Shown: in pieces, positions 35,978 to 44,759 of the stretch | How the letters are laid out: each line of letters opens with the position of its first letter | How positions within the stretch are numbered: the stretch's first letter is position 1 | Source: Enterobacteriaceae bacterium 4M9 | GTDB taxonomy: Bacteria > Pseudomonadota > Gammaproteobacteria > Enterobacterales > Enterobacteriaceae | DNA length: 64,000 nt | NCBI GenBank assembly: GCA_010092695.1 | Contig: JAADJJ010000001.1 | Span: 1,302,001 to 1,366,000, forward strand | Reading direction: 5' to 3' | The notes under the pieces: generated by a model | The model's database searches: none | What the model saw: only the letters and a program-made list of their open reading frames with translations | What the model was told of the DNA's origin: nothing | Translations under genes and position numbers: made by a program

Positions 35978-37169
35978 TTCTTCCAGAGCCGCTGACGGCC
36001 AGTCGTTATATTCCCGGGGGATGATGGCGGTGATTGCCGCCCAGTTCTTCTCGGCCTTTGGTGATAACGCACTGCTGTTTGCCACACTGGCGGTGCTCAA
36101 GGCCCAGTTCTACCCGGACTGGAGCCAGCCGGTATTGCAGATGGTGTTTGTGGGCGCGTACATTTTGTTTGCGCCCTTTGTCGGGCAGGTGGCCGACAGC
36201 TTTGCGAAAGGGCGCGTGATGATGTTTGCCAATGGGCTGAAGCTGCTTGGCGCGGGCGTTATCTGCTTTGGCTTCAATCCGTTTGTGGGTTATACCCTGG
36301 TCGGCATTGGTGCGGCGGCCTACTCACCGGCTAAATACGGCATTCTCGGTGAGTTGACCACCGGCGACCGGCTGGTGAAGGCCAACGGGCTGATGGAGTC
36401 TTCAACCATCGCCGCTATCTTAATTGGCTCAGTGGCGGGCGGTGTGCTGGCGGACTGGAGCCTGCTTGCCGCACTCGGGGTGTGCGTGATGATGTATGCT
36501 GCCGCAGTCGCCGCAAACCTGCTTATCCCAGGACTCCCGGCGGCACGCCCCGGCCATTCGTGGCACCCGGTAGCGATGACGCGCGGTTTTTTTGTTGCCT
36601 GCAAAACGCTCTGGCACAACGGTGAAACGCGTTTTTCCCTGCTTGGTACCAGCCTCTTTTGGGGCGCAGGCGTGACGCTGCGCTTCCTGCTGGTGCTGTG
36701 GGTGCCGGTAGCGCTCGGTATAACCGATAACGCGACGCCAACCTATCTGAATGCCATGGTCGCTATCGGTATTGTGGTGGGCGCAGGCGCTGCGGCAAAG
36801 CTGGTAACGCTGAAAACCGTGGCGCGCTGCATGCCCGCAGGCGTGCTGATTGGTGTGGCGGTGGCGTTCTTTGCGCTACAGCATGCGCTGCTGCCGTCGT
36901 ATCTGTTGCTGGTGCTGATTGGTATTCTTGGCGGCTTCTTCGTGGTGCCGCTTAATGCGCTGCTTCAGGACCGCGGTAAGGCATCGGTAGGTGCGGGCAA
37001 CGCCATTGCCGTGCAGAACCTCGGTGAAAACACGGCCATGTTGCTGATGCTGGGGCTTTACTCGCTGGCGGTGAAAACCGGTGCGCCGGTGGTCGGCATT
37101 GGCGTGGGATTTGGTGCGCTGTTCGCGCTGGCGATTGCCGGGCTGTGGATATGGCAGCGTCGCCGTTAA
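35970..37169 (+). CDS. lplT: LplT, lysophospholipid transporter
   Basis: ATG 35970 lies inside the aas end (8-base overlap) and gives 399 residues, as in E. coli (397). The protein is an MFS transporter with about twelve membrane helices; FSAFGDNALLFATLAVLKAQ and the GITDNATPTYLNAMVAIGIV block are diagnostic. It moves lysophosphatidylethanolamine to the inner face of the inner membrane for Aas to acylate. Followed by a strong terminator. Confidence 0.94.
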   Translation: MADSSRAADGQSLYSRGMMAVIAAQFFSAFGDNALLFATLAVLKAQFYPDWSQPVLQMVFVGAYILFAPFVGQVADSFAKGRVMMFANGLKLLGAGVICFGFNPFVGYTLVGIGAAAYSPAKYGILGELTTGDRLVKANGLMESSTIAAILIGSVAGGVLADWSLLAALGVCVMMYAAAVAANLLIPGLPAARPGHSWHPVAMTRGFFVACKTLWHNGETRFSLLGTSLFWGAGVTLRFLLVLWVPVALGITDNATPTYLNAMVAIGIVVGAGAAAKLVTLKTVARCMPAGVLIGVAVAFFALQHALLPSYLLLVLIGILGGFFVVPLNALLQDRGKASVGAGNAIAVQNLGENTAMLLMLGLYSLAVKTGAPVVGIGVGFGALFALAIAGLWIWQRRR

Positions 37170-37174
37170 GTCAC

Positions 37175-37210
37175 TAAAAAACGGGCGGGTCTTTGACCCG
37201 CCCGTTATGT
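37175..37210. terminator. Bidirectional terminator between lplT and tas
   Basis: An 11-bp perfect stem (37181-37191 with 37195-37205) with loop TTT is flanked by an A-run on the left and TATGTTTTA on the right. It can end both lplT (plus) and tas (minus), with the better T-run on the minus strand. Confidence 0.88.
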
Positions 37211-37211
37211 T

Positions 37212-38252
37212 TTACGGCGCCGGATAGGTGTAAATCCGGTGTACCGCTTCGAGTTCGGCCAGCACATCCTCGCTCAACGTCAGGTGCAGGCTCTCCAGAT
37301 TGGTTTTCAGTTGATCCAGGGTGGTTGCTCCCAGTAGCGTGCTGGCGACAAATTTCTGCTGGCGTACAAACGCCAGCGCCATCTGCGCCGGGTCCAGCCC
37401 ATGGCGTTTCGCCACGTCCACGTAGGCGGCCACCGCTTTTTGCGTCTGTTCACCGCTGTAGCGTGTAAAGCGGCTAAACAGGGTGTTGCGCGCACCGGCG
37501 GGCTTCGCACCGTTGAGATATTTACCCGTCAGCACGCCAAAGGCGAGGCAAGAGTAGGCCAGCAGTTCCACGCCTTCGCGCTGGCTCACTTCCGCCAGGC
37601 CCACTTCATAGCTGCGGTTAAGCAGGCTGTACGGATTCTGAATGGTAACAATGCGCGGCAGGTCGTGCTTTTCTGCCAGCGCCAGGTAGCGCATCACGCC
37701 CCAGGCCGTTTCGTTGGAAACACCGATATAACGGATTTTGCCCGCGCGCTGGCATTCAGTGAGCGCTTCAAGGGTTTCGAGCAGCGTGACCGGCAGCGGA
37801 TCGTCGTTCCAGCTGTAACCGAGCTTGCCAAAGCAGTTGGTGGTGCGTTGCGGCCAGTGAACCTGGTAGAGGTCGAGATAGTCGGTTTGCAGGCGCTTAA
37901 GGCTGGCATCCAGCGCCTCGCGAATATTTTTCCTGTCCAGAATCTGGTTAGGGCGAATGCCGCTGTCGCCGTTACGCGTCGGGCCACTCACTTTGGACGC
38001 GATCACCAGCTTTTCGCGGTTGTTGCTTTTACTCAGCCAGTTGCCGACGTAGGTTTCCGTCAGGCCCTGCGTTTCAGGGCGCGGTGGAACAGGGTACATC
38101 TCTGCCACATCAATCAGGTTAACGCCCTGACTGACGGCGTAATCAAGTTGCGCATGAGCATCGGCTTCACTGTTTTGCTCACCAAAGGTCATAGTGCCCA
38201 GGCCCAGTGTGCTGATTTCCAGCGAGCTGTGAGGGATACGGTGATAATGCAT
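37212..38252 (-). CDS. tas: Tas, aldo-keto reductase
   Basis: ATG 38252 (MHYHRIPHSSLEIS) preceded by AAGGAAA gives 346 residues, the E. coli length. The aldo-keto reductase barrel has the catalytic tetrad segments DVAEMYPV (D, Y), ASKVSGP (K) and YQVHWPQR (H). E. coli Tas was found as a suppressor of a tyrosine auxotroph in stationary phase; it is an NADPH-dependent reductase whose physiological substrate is unclear. Conserved order tas-ygdR-ygdQ-mutH follows, all minus. Confidence 0.93.
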   Translation of the reverse strand: MHYHRIPHSSLEISTLGLGTMTFGEQNSEADAHAQLDYAVSQGVNLIDVAEMYPVPPRPETQGLTETYVGNWLSKSNNREKLVIASKVSGPTRNGDSGIRPNQILDRKNIREALDASLKRLQTDYLDLYQVHWPQRTTNCFGKLGYSWNDDPLPVTLLETLEALTECQRAGKIRYIGVSNETAWGVMRYLALAEKHDLPRIVTIQNPYSLLNRSYEVGLAEVSQREGVELLAYSCLAFGVLTGKYLNGAKPAGARNTLFSRFTRYSGEQTQKAVAAYVDVAKRHGLDPAQMALAFVRQQKFVASTLLGATTLDQLKTNLESLHLTLSEDVLAELEAVHRIYTYPAP

Positions 38253-38365
38253 TGCCGGTTTCCTTTTCAATTCTTATGAAACGGCGACGGGTACTGCCCG
38301 GCGCAAAGAGTTATTAACAATGGCAGAGGGAGCAAAAAAGTGAAAGGGGAATTGAGTGGGAAGAT

Positions 38366-38394
38366 AAAAAAGGCCAGCGGGAGGGCTGACCTTT
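38366..38394 (-). terminator. Terminator of ygdR
   Basis: On the minus strand a 9-bp stem including G-U pairs (38385-38393 with 38370-38378) is followed by six T residues. It starts 10 bases after the ygdR stop. Confidence 0.8.
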
Positions 38395-38402
38395 ATTATT
38401 CT

Positions 38403-38621
38403 TTAGCGTTCAATGATTTGTGAAACGTCATCACGGTTAATCTGCATCCTGTTGCCCTGAATATCGCGGTAGCTGACAAGGCCTGTATCATCGTCTATCT
38501 CCGGCTTGCCTTCTGTCAGGATCATCCTGCCGTCTTTGGTGGCCATGACGTAATCGCTGCTACACCCTGAGACCGCGAACGCTATGCCTACCGCAGAAAT
38601 TGCAACTGCCCATTTATTCAT
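38403..38621 (-). CDS. ygdR: YgdR, small lipoprotein (DUF903 family)
   Basis: ATG 38621 gives the 72-residue protein that matches E. coli YgdR; the frame continues upstream but without similarity. A lipoprotein signal peptide ends in AVSGC, with Cys19 as lipidation site. The mature part has the MATKDGRMILTEGKPEIDDD pattern of this family of small beta-barrel-like lipoproteins. Function is not known. Followed by its own terminator. Confidence 0.92.
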   Translation of the reverse strand: MNKWAVAISAVGIAFAVSGCSSDYVMATKDGRMILTEGKPEIDDDTGLVSYRDIQGNRMQINRDDVSQIIER

Positions 38622-38722
38622 TGTTTTGCTCCTCGCACCGTTGTCCTTTGATAAGTCTAGTAATAACCTGGGATTGCGGAGAAAAAAAGTATGAAAGTCT
38701 GAAAAAGTGTGAAGTTCCGTCA

Positions 38723-38743
38723 CAAAAGCCCCCATCTGGGGGC
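38723..38743 (-). terminator. Terminator of ygdQ
   Basis: A GCCCCC/GGGGGC stem (38738-38743 with 38728-38733, minus-strand reading) with loop AGAT is followed by TTTTG. It begins eight bases after the ygdQ stop. Confidence 0.85.
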
Positions 38744-38750
38744 GTTATGC

Positions 38751-39464
38751 TTACAGTGGATTCTTTTTATTGCGTACCAGGTTAAGCACTTCAACCAGCA
38801 TGGAGAAGAACATCGCGAAATAGATGTAGCCTTTGGGGATGCTGATACCAAAGCTCTCCACTATCAACGTGAAGCCCACCAGAATCAAAAACGACAGCGC
38901 CAGCATTTTGACTGAGGGGTGACGGTCAACGAACTCACCGATGGGGCGTGCCGCGAACATCATCACGCCAACGGCAATCACCACGGCGGCCATCATGATT
39001 ATCAGATGATCCGACAGACCCACGGCGGTGATAACCGAATCGAGGCTGAAAACAATATCCAGCACCATTATCTGCAAAATCGCGCCCCAGAAGGAGTGAA
39101 CGTTGGTTTTGGTCTCTTCACCACCACCTTCAATGGTTTCGTGAATTTCTTTGCTGGATTTCCAGATAAGGAACAGCCCGCCAAGCAGCAAAATTAAATC
39201 GCGTGCCGATATCCCATGGCCAAACAGCGTCACGAGCGTGCTGGTAAGGTGGCTCATCCATGCAATAGAGGCCAGCAGTGCCAGGCGCATCAACATGGCC
39301 GCCGTCAGGCCCAGGCGGCGCGCTTTATTTTGCTGATGTTTCGGCAGCTTCGCGACTACCAGTGAAAGGAAAATAATATTATCAATCCCAAGCACTATCT
39401 CCAGCAGCGTCAGCGTACCGAGTGCCAGCCAGGCATTGGGATCCGTTATCCATGCAAGTAACAT
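38751..39464 (-). CDS. ygdQ: YgdQ, TerC-family inner-membrane protein
   Basis: The 237-residue protein has the same length as E. coli YgdQ and seven or so membrane segments. TerC-family signatures include the LEIVLGIDNIIFLSLV segment near the N-terminus and DIVFSLDSVITAVGLSDH in the middle, both with membrane-embedded acidic residues. TerC proteins are linked to metal-ion (manganese) export and tellurite resistance; the role of YgdQ itself is not established. It lies between ygdR and mutH with a terminator on each side. Confidence 0.92.
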   Translation of the reverse strand: MLLAWITDPNAWLALGTLTLLEIVLGIDNIIFLSLVVAKLPKHQQNKARRLGLTAAMLMRLALLASIAWMSHLTSTLVTLFGHGISARDLILLLGGLFLIWKSSKEIHETIEGGGEETKTNVHSFWGAILQIMVLDIVFSLDSVITAVGLSDHLIIMMAAVVIAVGVMMFAARPIGEFVDRHPSVKMLALSFLILVGFTLIVESFGISIPKGYIYFAMFFSMLVEVLNLVRNKKNPL

Positions 39465-39488
39465 TTGCCATCCTGTAAAAGAAAAAAA

Positions 39489-39511
39489 TAAAAAAATCCG
39501 CCCATAGGCGG
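39489..39511 (-). terminator. Terminator of mutH
   Basis: A CCGCC/GGCGG stem with loop TATG (39498-39511) is followed on the minus strand by A and a long T-run. It lies 45 bases past the mutH stop. Confidence 0.8.
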
Positions 39512-39555
39512 TAAGGCTTAGTATACGCCACGCCCGGTGGCGAACAAATGTCGGC

Positions 39556-40242
39556 TTATAGCAGAAAGTGCCGCGCCAGAAGGGCTGCGGTGAACGGTTT
39601 CTTCAGATAAAAACCTCGCGGCAGCGTGAGAATCGGCTCGCCGTGTGCGCCTACGGCCTCGGTAAGCGCCCGGCTGTTTGCCGCCTTAGGGCGCAACTGC
39701 AACACCTCGCCGTGGCGAGCTGTGATGTGCTCAACCTGGCCGAGGACAATAAGATCCATCAGTTCTTCCCAGTCGCGGCGTAGCTGCTCTTCTTCTTCCT
39801 CTGACGGACTCCACAGCAGCGGTGTACCAATGCGGCGCTCGCCGAGGGGAATAGCGCGCTCACCTTCTACCGGCACCCACAGCACGCGTCTGAGCTTGTG
39901 GCGCACGTGGCTGGTTTCCCACACCACGCCGGTATTACCGGTAAGCGGTGCAACACAGACAAACGTGGTTTCCAGCGGACGGCCACTGCGGTCAATGGGA
40001 ATGGTTTTAAGCTCAACGCCAATGGAGGCAAAATCCTGCTCCGGCTTGCTGCCTGCGCTCGCACCCAGCCATAGCTCAAGCAATATCCCAATCCAGCCCT
40101 TATCGCGCCGTAAATCGGGAGGAACAGGCAGTCCTGCCAGCGCCGCCAACTCACTGAGGCTGTAGCCTGCAAGCTGGTTTGCCTGGTACATCAGTTCTGC
40201 TTCGCTTTGGGGAGGGTGAGCAAGAGGTCGTAAAGGTTCCAT
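39556..40242 (-). CDS. mutH: MutH, GATC-specific mismatch-repair endonuclease
   Basis: The 228-residue protein matches E. coli MutH (229). The nuclease motif D-x6-ExK is in KPEQDFASIGVELKTIP (about residues 68-79), and the Sau3AI-like fold ends with YLKKPFTAALLARHFLL. Activated by MutS and MutL, it nicks the unmethylated strand at hemimethylated GATC after replication. It depends on Dam methylation. Its upstream region contains the DnaA boxes noted separately. Confidence 0.95.
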   Translation of the reverse strand: MEPLRPLAHPPQSEAELMYQANQLAGYSLSELAALAGLPVPPDLRRDKGWIGILLELWLGASAGSKPEQDFASIGVELKTIPIDRSGRPLETTFVCVAPLTGNTGVVWETSHVRHKLRRVLWVPVEGERAIPLGERRIGTPLLWSPSEEEEEQLRRDWEELMDLIVLGQVEHITARHGEVLQLRPKAANSRALTEAVGAHGEPILTLPRGFYLKKPFTAALLARHFLL

Positions 40243-40433
40243 GTGCTGCTTTTAGGTTGGTTAAAAAATAGACGCGGTTTTCCCCGCCTCGCTACAGAGT
40301 GTAGCGCGCTGTGGACGATATTTACAATTTGCTGATTTATAGGTGTTTTTAATTGGATTTTGTCAGCTATTTTTCCCGGGTAAACGGGTTTTCCAATTCT
40401 GGTCACTGACAATGAACAGGATCTTACACCAGG

Positions 40434-40442
40434 TTATCCACA
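40434..40442 (+). promoter_or_regulatory. DnaA box 1 (TTATCCACA)
   Basis: A perfect match to the strict DnaA-box consensus TTATNCACA, 190 bases upstream of mutH. The mutH region of E. coli was reported as a high-affinity chromosomal DnaA-binding locus. Confidence 0.75.
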
Positions 40443-40552
40443 GAAAACTGGGATAACCGGGAAAACTCCCGACTACTGTTTCCATTTACAGCCTTGACGG
40501 CAGGGTTTTTTGCCGTTCCCTGACGAATTGTGACTAACTTATTGGCACAATC

Positions 40553-40561
40553 TGTGGATAA
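40553..40561 (-). promoter_or_regulatory. DnaA box 2 (TTATCCACA, minus strand)
   Basis: TGTGGATAA on the plus strand is a second perfect DnaA box in the opposite orientation, 111 bases from box 1. Confidence 0.75.
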
Positions 40562-40749
40562 AAACGACGTTGTTCGATCTTTCATCAACGCGTCGATCCT
40601 GACTGTGACTAACATCACATTACATAACCTGACAGAGTAAAAAGTGCGTATAAATTACTGAAATTTAATGGATTAATCATTGTGTTTTGTTTTGATAAAA
40701 ATCGCAGTGACGGAGTTTTCCCGTACTCATACGTCACTTTTTCACAGCG

Positions 40750-40758
40750 ATATCCACA
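40750..40758 (+). promoter_or_regulatory. DnaA box 3 (ATATCCACA, one mismatch)
   Basis: One mismatch at the first position from the consensus; alone it would be weak, but two perfect boxes nearby make it worth recording. Confidence 0.45.
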
Positions 40759-40926
40759 GAAAAAGTGAATAAAACCGCCTGCGAAACACCTCAACTGTTT
40801 ATAACTGCGGTTACTTTTGTGAATTATTCAATTGTTATACCGTTCGCATCCCACAAAGAGAGTGGTTTACCGGCTTACGCGAGTGTGAAACAATCGCTCT
40901 TATTCAGTTTTTTTTGAGGTAGTCCC

Positions 40927-41457
40927 GTGATCGACGATGATGGCTACCGCCCAAATGTTGGTATTGTCATTTGTAACCGGCAGGGTCAGGTGATGTGGGC
41001 CAGGCGTTTTGGTCAACATTCCTGGCAGTTTCCTCAGGGGGGAATCAACCCGGGCGAATCGGCTGAACAGGCGATGTATCGGGAATTGTATGAAGAGGTG
41101 GGACTGCATCGCAAAGATGTGCGTCTGATTGCTTCAACCCGAAACTGGCTGCGTTACAAATTACCGAAGCGTTTGGTGCGTTGGGACACAAAGCCGGTTT
41201 GCATCGGCCAGAAACAAAAGTGGTTTCTGTTGCAATTAACGGGCAGCGACAACGATATCAATCTGCAAACCAGCGGCACGCCTGAATTTGACGGCTGGCG
41301 CTGGGTAAGTTTCTGGTATCCGGTTCGCCAGGTTGTTTCGTTCAAGCGCGATGTCTATCGCCGCGTGATGAAAGAGTTTGCCAGTACCGTTATGCCGCTA
41401 CAGGAGCCTGCGCCTGTGCGAAATGCTTCCTCCGGTTGGCGCCGAAAACGAGGTTAG
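40927..41457 (+). CDS. rppH: RppH, RNA pyrophosphohydrolase
   Basis: The 176-residue protein starts at GTG (MIDDDGYRPNVGIVI) with GAGGT upstream and matches E. coli RppH in length and start. The Nudix box GGINPGESAEQAMYRELYEEVGL is complete. It removes pyrophosphate from the 5' end of triphosphorylated mRNAs and so triggers RNase E decay. ptsP follows after 11 bases and is probably co-transcribed, as in E. coli. Confidence 0.96.
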   Translation: MIDDDGYRPNVGIVICNRQGQVMWARRFGQHSWQFPQGGINPGESAEQAMYRELYEEVGLHRKDVRLIASTRNWLRYKLPKRLVRWDTKPVCIGQKQKWFLLQLTGSDNDINLQTSGTPEFDGWRWVSFWYPVRQVVSFKRDVYRRVMKEFASTVMPLQEPAPVRNASSGWRRKRG

Positions 41458-41468
41458 TCACGCGTAAT

Positions 41469-43715
41469 ATGCTCACCCTGCTGCGAGAAATTGTCGAAAA
41501 GGTTGCCAGTGCGCCGCGCCTGAATGAGGCGCTGCGTATTCTGGTTGATGACATCTGCCAGGCGATGGATACCGAGGTCTGCTCTGTTTACCTCGCCGAC
41601 CACGAGCGGTGCTGTTATTACCTGATGGCGACCCGCGGCCTGAAAAAACCGCGCAACCGTACGGTAACGCTCGCCTTTGATGAAGGGCTGGTCGGCCTTG
41701 TTGGCCGACTGGCAGAACCCATCAACCTCGCCGACGCGCAAAAACATCCCAGCTTCAAATACATTCCCGCCGTTAAAGAAGATCATTTCCGCTCTTTCCT
41801 GGGCGTGCCAATTATTCAGCGCCGCCAGTTGCTGGGTGTGCTGGTGGTTCAGCAGCGTCAGCTGCGCCAGTTTGATGAAAGTGAAGAGTCTTTTCTTGTC
41901 ACGCTGGCAACCCAGATGGCGGCTATTCTGTCCCAGTCCCAGCTGACTGCGCTATTTGGTCAGTACCGACAAACGCGTATCCGCGCGCTGGCTGCTGCAC
42001 CGGGTGTGGCGGTGGCCGAAGGCTGGATGGACGCGACACTTCCCCTCATGGAGCAGGTGACAGAGGCCTCAACCCTGAACACGGCGCAGGAACGTGAGCG
42101 ACTGGCGACGGCGCTGGAAGACGCCGCAGCAGAATTCCGGCGCTTCAGTAAGCGTTTTGCCGCGGGGGCGCAAAAAGAGACGGCGGCGATTTTTGACCTC
42201 TATTCACACCTGTTGATGGACGCACGCCTGCGTCGCGAACTGTATGCTGAAGTCGATAAGGGCTGCGTGGCTGAATGGGCAGTCAAAAAGGTCATTGAGA
42301 AATTTGCTGCCCAGTTTGCCGCACTCAGCGATGGTTATCTTAAAGAGCGAGCCGGCGATCTGCGTGCATTGGGCCAGCGCCTGCTGTTCCACCTCGACGA
42401 TACCATTCTGAGTCCAAACAGTTGGCCACATCGCTTTGTACTGGTTGCCGACGAACTCTCTGCGGCAACCCTTGCGGAGTTGCCGACGGACAGGCTGGCG
42501 GGCGTGGTCGTGCGCGACGGTGCGGCCAACTCGCACGCGGCCATTATGGTGCGCGCAATGGGCATTCCCACCGTGATGGGAGCCGATATTCAGCCGGTGA
42601 TGTTGCAAGGGCGCATGCTGGTGGTGGACGGCTATCGCGGCGAAGTGCTGGTTGACCCTGAAGCGGTGCTGCTTGCCGAATACCAGCGGCTGATTAACGA
42701 AGAAGATGCGCTCAGCAAGCTGGCTGAAGGTGAGGCCGAACAGCCTGCGCAGCTCAAAAGCGGTGAGCGCATACAGGTGCTGCTCAATGCAGGCCTTAGC
42801 CCGGAGCATGAGCAAAAGCTTGGGGCGTACATTGACGGCATAGGCCTGTATCGCACTGAAATTCCGTTTATGCTGCAAAGTGGTTTTCCGTCAGAAGAAG
42901 AGCAGGTGGCGCAATACCAGGGCATGTTGCAGATGTTCCACGACAAGCCGGTGACGCTGCGCACGCTCGATGTGGGCGCAGACAAGCAACTGCCTTACAT
43001 GCCAATTAGCGAAGAAAACCCCTGTCTTGGCTGGCGTGGTATCCGCATTACGCTCGATCAGCCAGAGATCTTTCTGGTCCAGGTGCGTGCGATGCTGCGT
43101 GCCAACGCCGCGACCGGCAACCTCGGCATTTTGCTGCCGATGATAACCAGCCTTGATGAAGTGGACGAGGCGCGCCGCCTTATCGATAGGGCCCGCCAGG
43201 AAGTCGAGGAGGAGCTGGGTTACGCTATCCCGATGCCGCGTATCGGTGTGATGATCGAAGTGCCGTCGATGATCTTTATGCTCCCACAGCTAAAAGGGCG
43301 TGTGGATTTCATCTCGGTTGGCTCTAACGACTTAACTCAGTATCTGCTGGCGGTTGACAGAAATAACACGCGTGTTGCCGGGCTGTATGACAGCCTGCAT
43401 CCCGCCATGCTGCGTGCGCTACACGCCATTGCCCAGACAGCCGTGGCGCTTGATATTGAACTCGGGCTGTGTGGCGAAATGGCGGGCGATCCGATGTGTG
43501 TGGCGCTGCTAACCGGCATGGGTTATCGCCATCTCTCCATGAACGGGCGCTCGGTTGCACGCGTCAAATATCTGCTGCGCCATATTGATTATGCTGATGC
43601 GTGTGATTTGGCCCAGCGTTGTCTGGAATTGCAGATGTCGGCAGAAGTGCGCCACCAGGTTGCGGCATTTATGGAGCGGCGTGGCATGGGTGGGCTTATC
43701 CGCGGCGGGCGCTAG
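41469..43715 (+). CDS. ptsP: PtsP, enzyme I of the nitrogen phosphotransferase system
   Basis: ATG 41469 (MLTLLREIVEKVASAP) gives 748 residues as in E. coli; an upstream in-frame start inside rppH is unlikely. An N-terminal GAF domain (about residues 15-155) that senses glutamine is followed by the enzyme I domains: the HPr-binding region, the phosphohistidine domain with DGAANSHAAIMVRAMGIPTV (His near 356) and the PEP-binding barrel ending LCGEMAGDP. It phosphorylates NPr from PEP in the nitrogen/potassium signalling branch. Cytoplasmic. Confidence 0.96.
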   Translation: MLTLLREIVEKVASAPRLNEALRILVDDICQAMDTEVCSVYLADHERCCYYLMATRGLKKPRNRTVTLAFDEGLVGLVGRLAEPINLADAQKHPSFKYIPAVKEDHFRSFLGVPIIQRRQLLGVLVVQQRQLRQFDESEESFLVTLATQMAAILSQSQLTALFGQYRQTRIRALAAAPGVAVAEGWMDATLPLMEQVTEASTLNTAQERERLATALEDAAAEFRRFSKRFAAGAQKETAAIFDLYSHLLMDARLRRELYAEVDKGCVAEWAVKKVIEKFAAQFAALSDGYLKERAGDLRALGQRLLFHLDDTILSPNSWPHRFVLVADELSAATLAELPTDRLAGVVVRDGAANSHAAIMVRAMGIPTVMGADIQPVMLQGRMLVVDGYRGEVLVDPEAVLLAEYQRLINEEDALSKLAEGEAEQPAQLKSGERIQVLLNAGLSPEHEQKLGAYIDGIGLYRTEIPFMLQSGFPSEEEQVAQYQGMLQMFHDKPVTLRTLDVGADKQLPYMPISEENPCLGWRGIRITLDQPEIFLVQVRAMLRANAATGNLGILLPMITSLDEVDEARRLIDRARQEVEEELGYAIPMPRIGVMIEVPSMIFMLPQLKGRVDFISVGSNDLTQYLLAVDRNNTRVAGLYDSLHPAMLRALHAIAQTAVALDIELGLCGEMAGDPMCVALLTGMGYRHLSMNGRSVARVKYLLRHIDYADACDLAQRCLELQMSAEVRHQVAAFMERRGMGGLIRGGR

Positions 43716-43879
43716 GCACGCGGCTTTGACACTGGCTAATTACATTTCTTTTACATCTTCACATCGGCATCACTCGCGCGCTTTGTGCTATTATCCGCTG
43801 CTTTGGGAGCGCGCCCTCAGGCGTGCAGCGTAACGCCCGTCGGCTCTCGCGGCGGGGTAACAATGCTTTATGGTGACAG

Positions 43880-44752
43880 ATGAACAGTGGCTATCTGCGT
43901 TTTCCCGAGTTTGACCCGGTTATTTTTTCAATAGGCCCGGTTTCGCTTCACTGGTACGGACTGATGTACCTTGTGGGTTTTGTTTTTGCCATGTGGCTTG
44001 CTACGCGTCGGGCCAACCGCCCGGGCAGCGGCTGGACCAAAAACGAAGTCGAAAACCTGCTGTACGCGGGTTTCCTCGGTGTGTTTCTCGGTGGCCGCAT
44101 TGGCTATGTACTGTTTTATAACTTCCCGCTTTTCCTGGACGATCCGCTGTATCTGTTCCGGGTCTGGGACGGAGGCATGTCGTTCCACGGCGGCCTGATA
44201 GGTGTTATCTGTGTCATGCTTATCTTTGCACGTCGCACCAAACGCACCTTCTTCCAGGTTTCTGACTTTATCGCTCCGCTTATTCCATTTGGTCTCGGGG
44301 CCGGACGTTTGGGTAACTTCATCAACGGCGAACTGTGGGGGCGTGTTGACCCAGGCTTTCGTTTCACCATGCTGTTCCCCAACTCGCGCACGGAAGACTT
44401 AGATCTGCTGCAAAGCCATCCTGAGTGGCAGTCGCTGTTTGACACCTACGGCTCACTGCCGCGCCACATGTCCCAGCTCTATGAAATGGTGCTCGAAGGG
44501 ATTGTGCTGTTCATTATCCTCAACCTTTTTATTCGCAAGCCTCGTCCGACCGGCGCGGTTTCAGGCCTGTTCCTGATTGGCTACGGCGCGTTTCGCATCA
44601 TTGTTGAGTTTTTCCGCCAGCCGGATGCACAGTTTACCGGCACCTGGGTGCAGTACATCAGCATGGGGCAAATCCTCTCTGTGCCGATGATTGTGGCCGG
44701 CATTGCCATGATGGCCTGGGCGTATCGCCGCCCTAAGCCGCAGATTTCGTGA
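43880..44752 (+). CDS. lgt: Lgt, prolipoprotein diacylglyceryl transferase
   Basis: The 290-residue inner-membrane protein has about seven membrane segments and the family signature GAGRLGNFINGELWGR, with its essential Arg, plus FHGGLIG with the conserved His. It attaches diacylglycerol from phosphatidylglycerol to the lipobox cysteine of prolipoproteins, the first lipoprotein maturation step. thyA follows seven bases after the stop, the conserved lgt-thyA pair. Confidence 0.96.
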   Translation: MNSGYLRFPEFDPVIFSIGPVSLHWYGLMYLVGFVFAMWLATRRANRPGSGWTKNEVENLLYAGFLGVFLGGRIGYVLFYNFPLFLDDPLYLFRVWDGGMSFHGGLIGVICVMLIFARRTKRTFFQVSDFIAPLIPFGLGAGRLGNFINGELWGRVDPGFRFTMLFPNSRTEDLDLLQSHPEWQSLFDTYGSLPRHMSQLYEMVLEGIVLFIILNLFIRKPRPTGAVSGLFLIGYGAFRIIVEFFRQPDAQFTGTWVQYISMGQILSVPMIVAGIAMMAWAYRRPKPQIS

Positions 44753-44759
44753 GGAAGTA

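Larger units (their letters stand above)
40243..40926. other. mutH-rppH intergenic region (684 bases)
   Basis: This AT-rich gap separates the divergent mutH and rppH genes. I see no gene that can be supported; a 64-codon minus-strand frame at 40424-40618 has no recognisable feature. It contains two perfect DnaA boxes and one near-match (separate entries). Both promoters should lie here. Confidence 0.6.
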
